Origin: Hondaea fermentalgiana
Lineage: Eukaryota > Sar > Bigyra > Thraustochytrida > Thraustochytriidae
Direction of reading: 5' to 3'
DNA length: 62,935 nucleotides
Assembly (NCBI GenBank): GCA_014084085.1
Contig: NPFB01000050.1
Coordinates: 1 to 62,935, forward strand
This document shows, one piece after another, positions 44,542 to 54,002 of the stretch (position 1 is the first letter of the stretch; every line of letters starts with the position of its first letter). The notes below the pieces were generated by a model. The model ran no database searches, was not told the origin of the DNA, and was given only the letters and a program-made list of their open reading frames with translations. The translations under genes and the position numbers were made by a program.

Positions 44542-44760
44542 ATGTCGAGCTCTAGCGCACTCAACGAGAGCGTGATCGAGCCGCTCGTCAAGTTCGCCAA
44601 GGACAGCAAGCAGCTCGTCGCCAAGTGCACCAAGCCTGATCGCAAAGAGTTTGAGGCCACGGCCAAGTCCGTAGCTATGGGCTTTCTTGTCATTGGCATG
44701 ATCGGTTTCTTTGTCAAGCTCATCCACATCCCAATCAACAACATCCTCATTGGCAGCTAA
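44542..44760 (+). CDS. SEC61G: Protein translocation complex SEC61 gamma subunit
   Basis: The protein is 72 residues, the normal size, from an ATG in an AGCCACCATG context. It is a single-span tail-anchored protein: an amphipathic cytosolic helix ([20 protein letters not shown]) with the conserved RKEF turn leads into one membrane helix ([19 protein letters not shown]) and a short lumenal tail. This is the SecE/Sec61-gamma signature. The subunit clamps the Sec61 channel in the ER membrane. Codons are almost all C- or G-ending, as expected for a highly expressed gene here, which supports this start over the longer upstream frame. Confidence 0.97.
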   Translation: MSSSSALNESVIEPLVKFAKDSKQLVAKCTKPDRKEFEATAKSVAMGFLVIGMIGFFVKLIHIPINNILIGS

Positions 44761-45014
44761 ACGTCCTCTTCCTTCTTAATTTCATGTCTCCGCACGGGAT
44801 TGCGAGCAAACTATGGGCACCTCACATTCAAAACTATAAAAAACAAAACAAAAACTAAACCACTATTCACATTGCCCCTGCGCTCTTTGGTTTGGTATCC
44901 CTGCCCCCCTTTCCCATTCCCCACCCGTTGTCCTTGGCTTTTCCTTTTGAACAAAACTGCCATGGTGCTGACAATTTATTGCCGCACGCATGGAAAGTCC
45001 TGTGCATCGATTGG

Positions 45015-46745
45015 TCAGAGCGTCGTTGCATCGTCTTGATAACGTGGAAAGTCTGCCTGAGCGAGACTAATTTGGTGACCGCCGCGAATGGCCGCTGCAA
45101 AGCCCGATGTATCGTGACGACGAGCCCATTCCCCAAAAGGTCCAATTAGACTCATCCAGGCCCCCAGAATCTCGCCCACGCCGATGTAGAGTCCACGCAA
45201 TTCAAGCGCGGCGCCCCAAGGCTCTTGGCAAAGATCAAGCACCACACCGCGCGGGTATCTCGTCGGTCGCACCACCGTCTGGCCTACCGCATAAATCGGC
45301 GCGCATTGTAACATCTTGATAGCAATCAGAAGAAGTCCATGAACCACCACCGTTAACAACCATAGCCCAACGAACATGACGTAGTACGCCAAGGTTGTCT
45401 GAAACAGAAATCCAAAAACGAGAAATGCCATCGATCCAAAGAGAAGATCACCCGTGGCGTAGTCCCCTGTATCCACGCGTCCACGGAGTACATTCCGCTT
45501 TTTGCCGCGCATCACCTTCCAGAACGTCGACATTCCCGCGAGCTGGAAACGGTGCAAGCGGGCAAAGAAATTGTACAAAAACTGAATGTGAAGTGTGACA
45601 AACGATGCAGCGTCGCAGGCAAAGGCTAGCACCATGGACAGGCCACCCCCAAGAAGAGAGAGGACACCGATGGTAAACAATAGTTGCGGCCCAAAGGGAG
45701 CGAGCTGCGCGGTGAAAACGTGCCAGCTCTCGATGGCAAAGAGTACTGTATTGCCCAAGACTTCATCAAGACCTTCATTGAGCTTGAATCCGAGCGGAGC
45801 GTGCTGACTCAATACCCAAAGCACTCGTTTTCGCATCACGCCCGACTGGAACTGGTACCCTACAGAATCAAAGAGAAAGTCTCCGATCTCTCGCTCGCGC
45901 AGGGTCAAGCATACACCGACGATCACGCCAAGAAGCATATCAAATACCAGACAAGCTGCGGTCTGTCCATAACGCGCCATACTTGCACCTGGCGCGGCAA
46001 GAAGACGCATTTGTTGGCCTCGATGTTCAATGAGCGAGACCACGGCGCTCGCATCACAGCACCGAAGCCTCGGCGCTTTGGCATCCACTTTGGTCATGCG
46101 CAAAAACGCAAAGGGCTTACATAGCACCATAGGAATCTGAACGCTCGCGCAAGAGATGAGAGTCCTCCCTATCGTGTCCAGGACCTTGCTAAGACGGCTT
46201 GGATCTTTCGATTGTGCATTGCACGCGGGCGCGTCCTTGTCCTGTCTACCAAAGAGAGCTACGAGGCCCTTTTCCAGCAAAGGATCATCTTGCGAGGAAA
46301 CGTCGCTGGATGTAGCAAGGCCGTACGCTGCGAGCTCGGCACGGGCCTCTTTTGCTGCTTGCGACTCTCTCTTGGGGCAATAACACAGGCCATCGACACC
46401 GAGGATATGCGCGCGTGCTCCTGGCGTCAACCGCCAGGGGCCAGGACCTTGTACGAGCACGAGCTCCACGTCACCACCCTCCAAAACAACTCGAGGCTCC
46501 TGGTCTTTGATGACGTAAAAGCCGCTCCCCGCGCCTTCGCCTCCCTCGTTGCCTTCTTCCCCTCGGCGCGAGCGAGTCGCGCGTCGCGGTCGCAGTTGGC
46601 GACGCCGGACTTCGAGTTCGACCTCACGGCACGTTTTGCTTTCGCGCGCGAGGAGCACGACGCGCACGCGCGCAGAGGGAAGACGCGCGTCTTCTGCACG
46701 CACCAGCGCCAGCGTAGTCTTTCGCTTCGTTATGTGGCCAGACAT
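45015..46745 (-). CDS. PIGQ: GPI N-acetylglucosaminyltransferase subunit PIG-Q/GPI1
   Basis: The protein is 576 residues from the ATG at 46,745 (MSGHITKRK). The frame extends upstream only through a non-ATG codon. The N-terminal 200 residues are variable. From about residue 245 to the end is the conserved GPI1 domain with several membrane helices. Diagnostic stretches are GFKLNEGLDEVLGN, FVTLHIQFLYNFFARLHRFQ, FWKVMRGKKRNVLRGRVDTG and PIYAVGQTVVRPTRYPRGV. PIG-Q stabilises the complex that transfers GlcNAc to phosphatidylinositol, the first step of GPI-anchor synthesis at the ER. With PIGG, two GPI-pathway genes occur in this window, though not adjacent. It diverges from the YqaJ-type nuclease gene. 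Confidence 0.9.
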   Translation of the reverse strand: MSGHITKRKTTLALVRAEDARLPSARVRVVLLARESKTCREVELEVRRRQLRPRRATRSRRGEEGNEGGEGAGSGFYVIKDQEPRVVLEGGDVELVLVQGPGPWRLTPGARAHILGVDGLCYCPKRESQAAKEARAELAAYGLATSSDVSSQDDPLLEKGLVALFGRQDKDAPACNAQSKDPSRLSKVLDTIGRTLISCASVQIPMVLCKPFAFLRMTKVDAKAPRLRCCDASAVVSLIEHRGQQMRLLAAPGASMARYGQTAACLVFDMLLGVIVGVCLTLREREIGDFLFDSVGYQFQSGVMRKRVLWVLSQHAPLGFKLNEGLDEVLGNTVLFAIESWHVFTAQLAPFGPQLLFTIGVLSLLGGGLSMVLAFACDAASFVTLHIQFLYNFFARLHRFQLAGMSTFWKVMRGKKRNVLRGRVDTGDYATGDLLFGSMAFLVFGFLFQTTLAYYVMFVGLWLLTVVVHGLLLIAIKMLQCAPIYAVGQTVVRPTRYPRGVVLDLCQEPWGAALELRGLYIGVGEILGAWMSLIGPFGEWARRHDTSGFAAAIRGGHQISLAQADFPRYQDDATTL

Positions 46746-47421
46746 GGCGCGATCCGCTGGGTCGCCAGGTAGCAAAATAGCTTTGGTGCGTCGCTTTGGT
46801 TTGCTCGTGTGACACTCGTGTGACCGAGTGTGACACCCAAAAACTCGACGACTGAATGACTGACAAGAGCACGAGCGACAGCATGGACGACTTCAACGTA
46901 GCCAGTGGCCGACGCCAAGAGGCCTCGCCTCGGTCTGTCTAGCTGGCCAGGCATGCTCAACTCACACGCATGCAGCCTTTGACCTCAACAAGCTCTCGGG
47001 AAACACTCACTGTCAGGAACGGGCGAATGCAAGAGCGAATGGAACCGAATGGGACAGGAAAATAGATTTGAGAGCAACGGAGTGAAGTGGTTCTTGTTCA
47101 AGTTGTTCTTAGCGCGTCCCAAACTCCTCTTGCTAAAAAACAAACACGTTGGGCCCTCGACTCGATCTCACGCTGTCACGATTCCTTTTCTTGCACGACG
47201 AGGGCGTGTCGCGACTCGCAGGGGTCCGGGCGGCTGTGTCTGCTTCAAAGAGTGATCAACCCCCCCGTGACAGCAGGAAGATCAGCATCGCCACGCACAA
47301 AGTTTGGATAAGGTCGATCCTTCACTCGACGACGGCACCGGCGACGGCAAGCGGAACACGGGCGCTGGCGTAGTGCAGTGCGTCAACTTGAAGAGGCGAG
47401 GGAAAATCCCACGAGTGCACG
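46746..47421. promoter_or_regulatory. Divergent intergenic region between PIGQ and the YqaJ-type gene
   Basis: This 676-base region lies between head-to-head genes and presumably carries both promoters. A 7-base inverted repeat (ACACTCG, six-base loop, CGAGTGT) lies at 46,812-46,831 inside a run of TGTGAC units. No coding frame is credible. Confidence 0.45.
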
Positions 47422-48309
47422 ATGACAGGACTCGCAGCGGCGGCGGTAAGCTCGCACAGAGAAGACGACACAAGTGGCTCCGTTGACGACGACGATGTTG
47501 ACGAGCGAGACCGCGAGCTGGCGGCTGCACGAGCGCGCCTCGAAGCCGCTCGGCAGCAAAAGGCGGCACTCGCACAAAATGCGAAAATATTACGTGCAGA
47601 GCTACGTGCGCTCCGAGATGAGCAGCTCGATCTCGAGGACGATCTCTTTCGCGAATTGACAGGCACCGGGCTCATTCTCTCCTCTGTCGTGCAAGGCTCG
47701 ACGCGCTGGAACCGAACTCGTACGGAGCGCTTCACTGCAAGTCAGTTTGGTGTCGTTTGCGGCGTGAGTCGATATGCGCGAGGGATCGATCTCTGGATGC
47801 TTCGCACGGGTCGCATCGAGAATCCTTTTCGCGGAAACGCAGATACCGAGCGCGGCAACTTGCTCGAGCCGGTGGCACTGCGCTGGTACGAGCGGGCCTA
47901 CCAAGAACATGTGCAAACAACCGGATTTTGGGTTTGCCAGGAAGCCTCGTATCTGGGCGCATCCCCGGACGGTCTTGTGGGCGACGACGGCCTGCTGGAG
48001 ATCAAGTGCCCGCGTCATGCGCCGCACACAAGTGTCCCATCGCACTATATGGCCCAGATCCAAGGTCAGCTGCACATTACCAAGCGAAAGTGGTGCGATT
48101 TTGTAAGTTATCACGAAAAGGAAGACCCTGTGGTGCTCCGCGTGTACTATTCTCCATCGTACTGGGCGTGGATGCTCCCGCAATTGCGGGCGTTCTATTT
48201 CCACATTCAGACCGACGAGCCGCCGCCCAAGCTCCCTCTCGAGAACTTGACGGCGCGGCAAAAGCAAGCCGATGCGCTGTGCCGCGTGGAGCCGCGTCCT
48301 CGTGAGTGA
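47422..48309 (+). CDS. YqaJ / lambda-exonuclease-type (RecE/RED-alpha fold) nuclease domain protein
   Basis: The frame encodes 295 residues from the ATG at 47,422. The first 80 residues are an acidic segment (SVDDDDVDERD) and a coiled coil. The YqaJ domain runs from about residue 95 to 260. ERFTASQFGVVCG resembles the R-x-T/S-S-F motif. E149 (RGNLLEPVALRWYE), D183 (GASPDG), and E193 and K195 (LEIKCP) form the PD-(D/E)XK metal site, and AQIQGQLHIT follows in the helix position expected for substrate contacts. The family digests one strand of double-stranded DNA ends to prepare single-strand annealing in phages, large DNA viruses and some eukaryotes. All catalytic residues look intact. Origin by transfer from a virus or phage is an inference. 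No recombinase partner is adjacent. Confidence 0.88.
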   Translation: MTGLAAAAVSSHREDDTSGSVDDDDVDERDRELAAARARLEAARQQKAALAQNAKILRAELRALRDEQLDLEDDLFRELTGTGLILSSVVQGSTRWNRTRTERFTASQFGVVCGVSRYARGIDLWMLRTGRIENPFRGNADTERGNLLEPVALRWYERAYQEHVQTTGFWVCQEASYLGASPDGLVGDDGLLEIKCPRHAPHTSVPSHYMAQIQGQLHITKRKWCDFVSYHEKEDPVVLRVYYSPSYWAWMLPQLRAFYFHIQTDEPPPKLPLENLTARQKQADALCRVEPRPRE

Positions 48310-48368
48310 CGGCTCCATGGAACAACCGTGCAGAGCACCGGCCTCACCTCAGATCACAGTTTTCCACT
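48310..48368. other. Very short convergent spacer
   Basis: Only 59 bases separate the stop codons of the YqaJ-type gene and SKI2, so their 3' UTRs must overlap. Confidence 0.7.
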
Positions 48369-51300
48369 TTAAGTCACATAGAGACTGGCTGCAAAGACAA
48401 TGTCGCGCTTGATCAGTCGCGAGGCCTCCTCCATCTTTGCAAACAATTCGGCGTCACCAATGAGCTGCGCGATATTTCGCACCTCCCGGCAGGTCTCGTC
48501 GAGACGCGTGACGGTGCGCACAATAAAGCCTTCCTCGAGCGAGGTAAAGTTCATGAGCTGTTTGAAAGGCATACCCTTGGCCCACTGATACACGGCCTCC
48601 ATGAGCGCAAAGTTGAGTTTACGGTCATCTTGCTCGTTCATCTCGACGCGATGGAAGCGCTGCAGCGAGTCAAGACGATCCGCGATGGATCGCATGCGGT
48701 CCCGCGCGTATTCGAGGTTCTCGGTGAGCACCGGCTCATCCTCGCACTTTTTCTGCATGACGAGCGCTGAGCAAACAGCTGCGCACTCCTCGGGAAGAAG
48801 CGGCCCGAAGACGTCTGCAAAGACCATTTCGGTGAGAACAAGCTCATCGCAGGTGTTGATCTCGCACGCAACGCGACCTTTCAGCTGGACGGCGCGGTCG
48901 CCTCTGGAAATGTACCCGAGGCGTTCCAACACGAGCAAGCGCGCCTGGAAGTCGGGGAAGAGGGCAAGATTTTCGTCGCTTATGGCTTTGCGCGCGTCAC
49001 GAAGCTTGAGCTCGAGTGTCGTGACCTTTTTCTGTTTGATAAAGTCATCTTGTATGTTTTCATCGGCAAGACAAGGCGAATGTGCCATTTCCTGACCAAA
49101 GCTGCACGCATCGCGCCACGCCTGCACAAATTCGACTTCGCCAAGGCGAAGCTCTTGCACAGGGTCTAGGGGAGCCGCCGCGGCCAAAAGACAGCCGGGA
49201 CCTGCACCGGGACCCTCTGTGGAGACAGTACCAGGGCCTGCTGCAACCGCCGCGGCATCGAGCAGTTGCACAAAGTCCGGCGCGACGAGGGTCGCAAGAC
49301 TCTTTGTGTCCTTGGCGAGGCGCTTGGTATCTGCGCTGTTGACGTCTACCTTGAGTGCACTGATCCACACAAGGTTCCGTGGCTTGACATGCTCGATGTG
49401 AAGAACACGGGAACCAATGACGGCTGCTGCAGAGGAGACGTCGCGTCGCTCGTCAAGAGCAAGCACGCACATCTCATTTGTGCGACCCTTGGGCGGCCGC
49501 AGAACACATGCAGCACAAAGGCCTGCCGAAGAACCCTTGCTGATGAGCACGAGACGGCCGACTGGCAAGACAAGGTTTACCGGGCGGTGGCCATAGCGCC
49601 CGGAAAGCATGTCCTCGACGAGCGGACCAACACGCGATTGCATGGCGTAGGCGAGTTTTTGAAAGGTGGCCACCTCAGTGTCCTGCAACCCCAGGGTGTT
49701 GCGGAGCTCGACGAGCTTGTCCTCGCCCCTTTCGATGATGGCAGCAATGTCGCGGCCGCCAATAAGCTTTTGCGAACCAAATTCGGAAAAGCTGCGCTTG
49801 ATCATGTCAGCGACGCTAAGTTCGGCGGCGCGCAAAAGACGAAGGATCATGGCATACGTGAGTCTGAACTGGCTCGTAAGGCGCGAGGCCGTTCCGGTCA
49901 TCATGCGGGACAAGACATCCATCGCCTGGAGCTCGCGGCCGGCGCCAAAGATGATTACGGTACCAACAGCATCGAGCCCACGGCGGCCGGCTCGCCCGGC
50001 CATTTGCGTGTACTCGCCAGGCGTAAGGTCCCGGAATTGGACGCCGTCGTGTTTGCGCGTACCGGCGAAAACAACGCAACGTGCGGGCATGTTGACGCCG
50101 ATGGCAAAGGTCTCTGTGGCAAACAAGACCTTGACAAGACCTTGAGAAAAGAGAATCTCAACAACCTCCTTGAGGATGGGCAGCAGCCCACCATGATGCA
50201 CGCCAATACCGCGGGTGACGAGATCTTTGACGCGCAGCACTTGGGGCAGCTCTCGATCCGAGCCCTGAAGACGAGCGAGGGCCTGGCGAAAGACAACGTG
50301 AATGCGACCTCGCTCCGCCGCGGTGGTAAGGTTCAGGCTTTGCATATTGGCGGCGCGCTCATCGCACATTCTTTTGCTGAATGCGAAGACCACAACGGGA
50401 AGTAGCTCTTTTTCCTCGAGGTCTTTGACGAGGTAGAGCCAATTTTGGCGATCTGTAGAGGGGTTGAATCCCTTGCGCTTGGGCGCTGACTGTTCGTTCT
50501 GCTTTTGCTGTTTCTTGCTAGCTGGGTTGGCCCCGGTGCCGCGATTCTTCTTGTTGGTTTCATCTTCGTCGACCTGCTTGAGAGCCGCTTTGGCTTTGAG
50601 GTAGCCATCTTTGAGAAAGCGCTTTTTGGCGTCGAGGACTTTAAAGAGATGCTCGTCTTTCTTTCCTGGGGCCCAGATCCAGTGTTCGAGCGGGATGGGT
50701 CGCTTTTCGGTAAAGACAACGTAGACCTTTTGCTGCTTGATACGGCCAATCCACCCAGCAAACTCGACAGAGTTGGGCGAAGTGGCGCTGAGAAAGACCA
50801 GGGTGACGCTTGGGTCAAGCATGATGAGGGTTTCTTCCCAGACGACGCCCCGGTCTGGGTCGCAAATGTAGTGGATTTCATCAAAGACGACTGTCTCGAT
50901 CTCGCTGACCAGGTCGGCGGATCGATACAGCATGGACCGTAAAATTTCGGTCGTCACAACGAGGCATGATGCCGTTCCGTTGATCGTGACATCGCCCGTG
51001 ATGAGGCCCACGTTTTCCGCGCCAAAGCGTTTGGAGAAGTCTCTGAACTTTTGGTTGGAGAGCGCTTTGATTGGGCTCGTATAGATGCACTTTGTCCGGT
51101 TGCGCAACGCCAGCGCGATGGCGTAGTCGCAGCACACCGTCTTGCCAGCAGAGGTATGGGCAGCCACAAAGACAGACTCGCGTCGCTCAATGTGCAGGAT
51201 GGCTTCCTTTTGAAACTGGTCTAGCTCAAAGGGAAACCGCAGCGCAGGGTTTCGAATGACTGCATCAAAAGCGCTCGTGTCCATGGGCCTTGTCTCGACC

Positions 51301-52490
51301 CATTCTTCCGTCTTTGCCGTGAGTTCAGCGGCGCGCTGACGGAGAAAACGTGGGCCGGCTGCAAAGAGATCTTTGGTCGCTAGTCGCGCTGTCTCGCGCG
51401 TGAGATCCTCGAGCTCGGTCTCAAGCGCTTTGATATCTTCCTCTTTGGCCTCCATGTCGAGAGCACTTGTCCGCGCGCTTGGTGCGCCGTCGTTCTCGTC
51501 GAGGTCTCCCCAGGCACCTTGGTGATCCACCTCAACGGCATCCGCCGTCTCTGTATCGTCATCTCGATCGCCAGCGCTTTCGCCGCGACCATCATCATTA
51601 TCATCGGCATCGTCGTCGTCGTCGTCGTCGTCGTCATCAGATTCTTCCTCATCGGAATCGATGAGCAGAGCGTCCGCAGTTAAGAGAAGACGGCGGCGGC
51701 GCTCCTCGGAAAGAGCCTGACGCGCCTGTACGCTCTCAATACCTTGCATGCGGATTGCTTCGCCACTTGGCAACTCACTGGTCGCCTCTTCAAGCGAGGG
51801 CGTGGCGAGATTCGCAGCATGTGGTTCTGGCGTTTCTTCGTCGAGAGCCAGAAGTGAGCTAGCGCAGTCCTCGAGACCCGGCGGAACGCGTAGCAAGTCA
51901 GCGGTGGCGTCGAAGAGCGGTCGCAAGCTTTGCGAAATCGACTCATGCGAATAGTACACTGCGTTGCGCGCTTTGGAGCCTTCGGGGGCTGTGCCGTTCA
52001 TGGAGCGTCCTGATTGACCTCGTCCAATGAGTCGAACCCGATTTTCCACGAGTGGAGCATCAAGCGATGGTGGCTCGAGCGGGTTGTCCACGCAGACATC
52101 GATTACGCACTCGTCGTCGGCGTCGAGGCCTGTTGGCAGGACGAGACTCGAGGCAAATCGATGGTCGGCAGCTTGTGCCGATTCGGACGCCATGTGAACG
52201 GCGATGAGTCTCCTGTTGATGGCCTCGTCATCATCCTCGAGGCTTTGCGCGAGGAGTTCGTCAAGATCGGTGTCTTCTACGTCTAGCGGACTGCTCAGCG
52301 GGAGGCCCACAAGTTGCTCGAGTCGCTGCGCGGCGTTGTACGTGTCATTGGCCTCTCGTTTCACCACCTCGAAGTCGCCTTCGCGGCTCCGCAGGTGCAC
52401 GGCAAACGGTACAGGCGCAGCATCGTCTGCATTCCGCGCCGCACCAACGTTGTCGACGGCCGCGGGCACGCGTGCGCGAAGGTCCTCCAT
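48369..52490 (-). CDS. SKI2: SKI2-type DExH RNA helicase (Ski complex, exosome cofactor)
   Basis: The frame encodes 1,373 residues from the ATG at 52,490. An N-terminal region of about 400 residues includes an Asp run near 285-300. Helicase motifs: Walker A AHTSAGKT (about 448), VTTEILRSM, DEIH (about 535), SATSPN (about 568), GVHHGGLLP, FATETFAIGVNMPA and QMAGRAGRRG (about 830). Residues about 930-1,150 form the arch/KOW insertion, and the DSHCT domain occupies about 1,180-1,365. The VFDEIHYICDPDRGVVWEET segment and the GWIGRIKQQKVYVVFTEKRP stretch favour SKI2 over MTR4. SKI2 feeds mRNA 3'-to-5' into the cytosolic exosome. SKI3 and SKI8 partners are not in this window. Confidence 0.92.
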   Translation of the reverse strand: MEDLRARVPAAVDNVGAARNADDAAPVPFAVHLRSREGDFEVVKREANDTYNAAQRLEQLVGLPLSSPLDVEDTDLDELLAQSLEDDDEAINRRLIAVHMASESAQAADHRFASSLVLPTGLDADDECVIDVCVDNPLEPPSLDAPLVENRVRLIGRGQSGRSMNGTAPEGSKARNAVYYSHESISQSLRPLFDATADLLRVPPGLEDCASSLLALDEETPEPHAANLATPSLEEATSELPSGEAIRMQGIESVQARQALSEERRRRLLLTADALLIDSDEEESDDDDDDDDDDADDNDDGRGESAGDRDDDTETADAVEVDHQGAWGDLDENDGAPSARTSALDMEAKEEDIKALETELEDLTRETARLATKDLFAAGPRFLRQRAAELTAKTEEWVETRPMDTSAFDAVIRNPALRFPFELDQFQKEAILHIERRESVFVAAHTSAGKTVCCDYAIALALRNRTKCIYTSPIKALSNQKFRDFSKRFGAENVGLITGDVTINGTASCLVVTTEILRSMLYRSADLVSEIETVVFDEIHYICDPDRGVVWEETLIMLDPSVTLVFLSATSPNSVEFAGWIGRIKQQKVYVVFTEKRPIPLEHWIWAPGKKDEHLFKVLDAKKRFLKDGYLKAKAALKQVDEDETNKKNRGTGANPASKKQQKQNEQSAPKRKGFNPSTDRQNWLYLVKDLEEKELLPVVVFAFSKRMCDERAANMQSLNLTTAAERGRIHVVFRQALARLQGSDRELPQVLRVKDLVTRGIGVHHGGLLPILKEVVEILFSQGLVKVLFATETFAIGVNMPARCVVFAGTRKHDGVQFRDLTPGEYTQMAGRAGRRGLDAVGTVIIFGAGRELQAMDVLSRMMTGTASRLTSQFRLTYAMILRLLRAAELSVADMIKRSFSEFGSQKLIGGRDIAAIIERGEDKLVELRNTLGLQDTEVATFQKLAYAMQSRVGPLVEDMLSGRYGHRPVNLVLPVGRLVLISKGSSAGLCAACVLRPPKGRTNEMCVLALDERRDVSSAAAVIGSRVLHIEHVKPRNLVWISALKVDVNSADTKRLAKDTKSLATLVAPDFVQLLDAAAVAAGPGTVSTEGPGAGPGCLLAAAAPLDPVQELRLGEVEFVQAWRDACSFGQEMAHSPCLADENIQDDFIKQKKVTTLELKLRDARKAISDENLALFPDFQARLLVLERLGYISRGDRAVQLKGRVACEINTCDELVLTEMVFADVFGPLLPEECAAVCSALVMQKKCEDEPVLTENLEYARDRMRSIADRLDSLQRFHRVEMNEQDDRKLNFALMEAVYQWAKGMPFKQLMNFTSLEEGFIVRTVTRLDETCREVRNIAQLIGDAELFAKMEEASRLIKRDIVFAASLYVT
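51608..51640 (-). repeat. Aspartate-codon repeat inside SKI2
   Basis: A TCG/TCA trinucleotide run on the plus strand encodes a poly-Asp stretch in the SKI2 N-terminal region. It is in frame and keeps the gene open. Confidence 0.8.
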
Positions 52491-52696
52491 TCTCTGCTCA
52501 AGATAAGAAGATAGACACTGCCGGGCCCGACCGGACGATGATGATGCCGCTTTTTTTTTTTTTTTTCTTCTTTCTTTACGCCTATTTGGGGTTCGAAGGC
52601 TGCAGCGTCAACTGGTGAATGGAAAAGCGCATCATGTCGCACATCTCTTTCTCCTTTTTCTTTGCATTCTTCTTCGGGTTTTGAAGTGCTTATGCA

Positions 52697-52850
52697 TTCG
52701 CTCGCTAAATAGTAATTCGCTCGTTGATAGTAATGACCCCTTGCTAGTATTCATTCGCTCGTTGCTAGCAATCGCTCGTTGCCAGCAAGCATTCGTTGGT
52801 AGTATTCGCTCCTTGCTAGCATTCTCGACTGAATGATAGTCGCTTCTTTG
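52697..52850. repeat. Degenerate tandem array of about 18-20-base units
   Basis: Units variously read ATTCGCTCGTTGCTAGTA, ATCGCTCGTTGCCAGCAA, ATTCGTTGGTAGT and ATTCGCTCCTTGCTAGC. About seven to eight diverged copies are visible. No coding frame. Confidence 0.8.
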
Positions 52851-53139
52851 CATGTCCTTTTGGTTGCGCTTTATCATTCGTGCGAGAAGCTGCGATGCAA
52901 CGCATATTTGTTGCGAAAGGTTCGGAGTGGCTCAGATCAAGCAGCCAAGATCATGAACGGCACATGCTGACAATCTTTGGGATCGTTTGTCTGCCTGTGA
53001 ACATTGTCCATACCAAAAAGTTTCCAAGCTCATAAGCACGCTGTCCGCCAGGATAGAATTCGGGTTCGACTTTGATGATTTCTCCATCAAGAGTTCTGTT
53101 TTGCGGGGTACGATGACGTACGTACTAATCGTTGCAAAG

Positions 53140-53178
53140 AAGCAGGCAAGCAAGCAAGCAAGCATACAAGCAAGCAAG
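53140..53178. repeat. (AAGC)n tetranucleotide repeat
   Basis: About nine AAGC-like units with two interruptions. Confidence 0.85.
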
Positions 53179-53954
53179 GTCATAGATGCAAGTTAACGCG
53201 TGAGGTATTGGCTGTGAGTTGCAGACGAAGACTCGCTCGTCCACCCGCCCGCCCGCCGCGGCAATGCTTCTCTACAAAGGTTGCGGCGGGATTCGCCGCG
53301 TACCCCAGGGCCCTCCCTCATCCTGCGCTGCCGGAGTTGAGATCGCCCGACCCGCACCTTCTCTCTTTGCGCCTTCATGTGTCGCGACGAGCATCTCAGT
53401 GATCGTCGCGACGCGCGCGCGACCTGCAGCCCGCGAAGTCAGCTGCAGCTGCAGAAGCTGCAGGCAGCTAAGAGAAGAGGAAGACAAACCGGCCAATGGG
53501 ATAGATTGATAGATCTTCACCCACCCAGCCATCAAAGAGGCCCGAGAAGACTGTCTCAATGGGACGGGGGCGGAACTTGCAGCAGCCAGCAGCTAGCTAG
53601 AGGCTGCAGGCCCGTGCATCGGCCTCCCTCGCGAATCCTCCGTCGACCAACGCACGCCCCGAGCGAGCCGTCGCGCCGCCGCCGTCTCCCGTCCACGTGG
53701 CGCCGACAAGATCTCTTCCCTCCATGCGCCCCCTAGCGAGAGATGAATTGATCACAGTCAATCTGTCGAAAGCTGTCGCTCGCTCGATCGCCCGCTCGCT
53801 CCTTCCTTCTCGCGCCGCTCGCAGACACACGCGCCGCTCGATTGGCCGCGACGTGCCGGCGAGTTTCGCGCGGGCGGGGCGTGTGGCGTGGCCACGCGCG
53901 CGAGAGAGCTCCGTCGATATCCGCTTTTCGACTTTCCGTGTCTTCGCCGCCGTC

Positions 53955-54002
53955 CATCCGTCCATCCATCCGTACATCCATCCGTCCATCCATCCATCCA
54001 TC
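53955..54002. repeat. (CCAT/CCGT)n tetranucleotide repeat
   Basis: About twelve CCAT units with CCGT and ACAT variants. It produces the spurious His-Pro-Ser-Ile pattern in plus-strand frames. Confidence 0.9.

Noticed and set aside
52697..52850. Possible CRISPR-like array
   Set aside because: Units are degenerate, contiguous and lack unique spacers, and the locus is eukaryotic with no cas genes.
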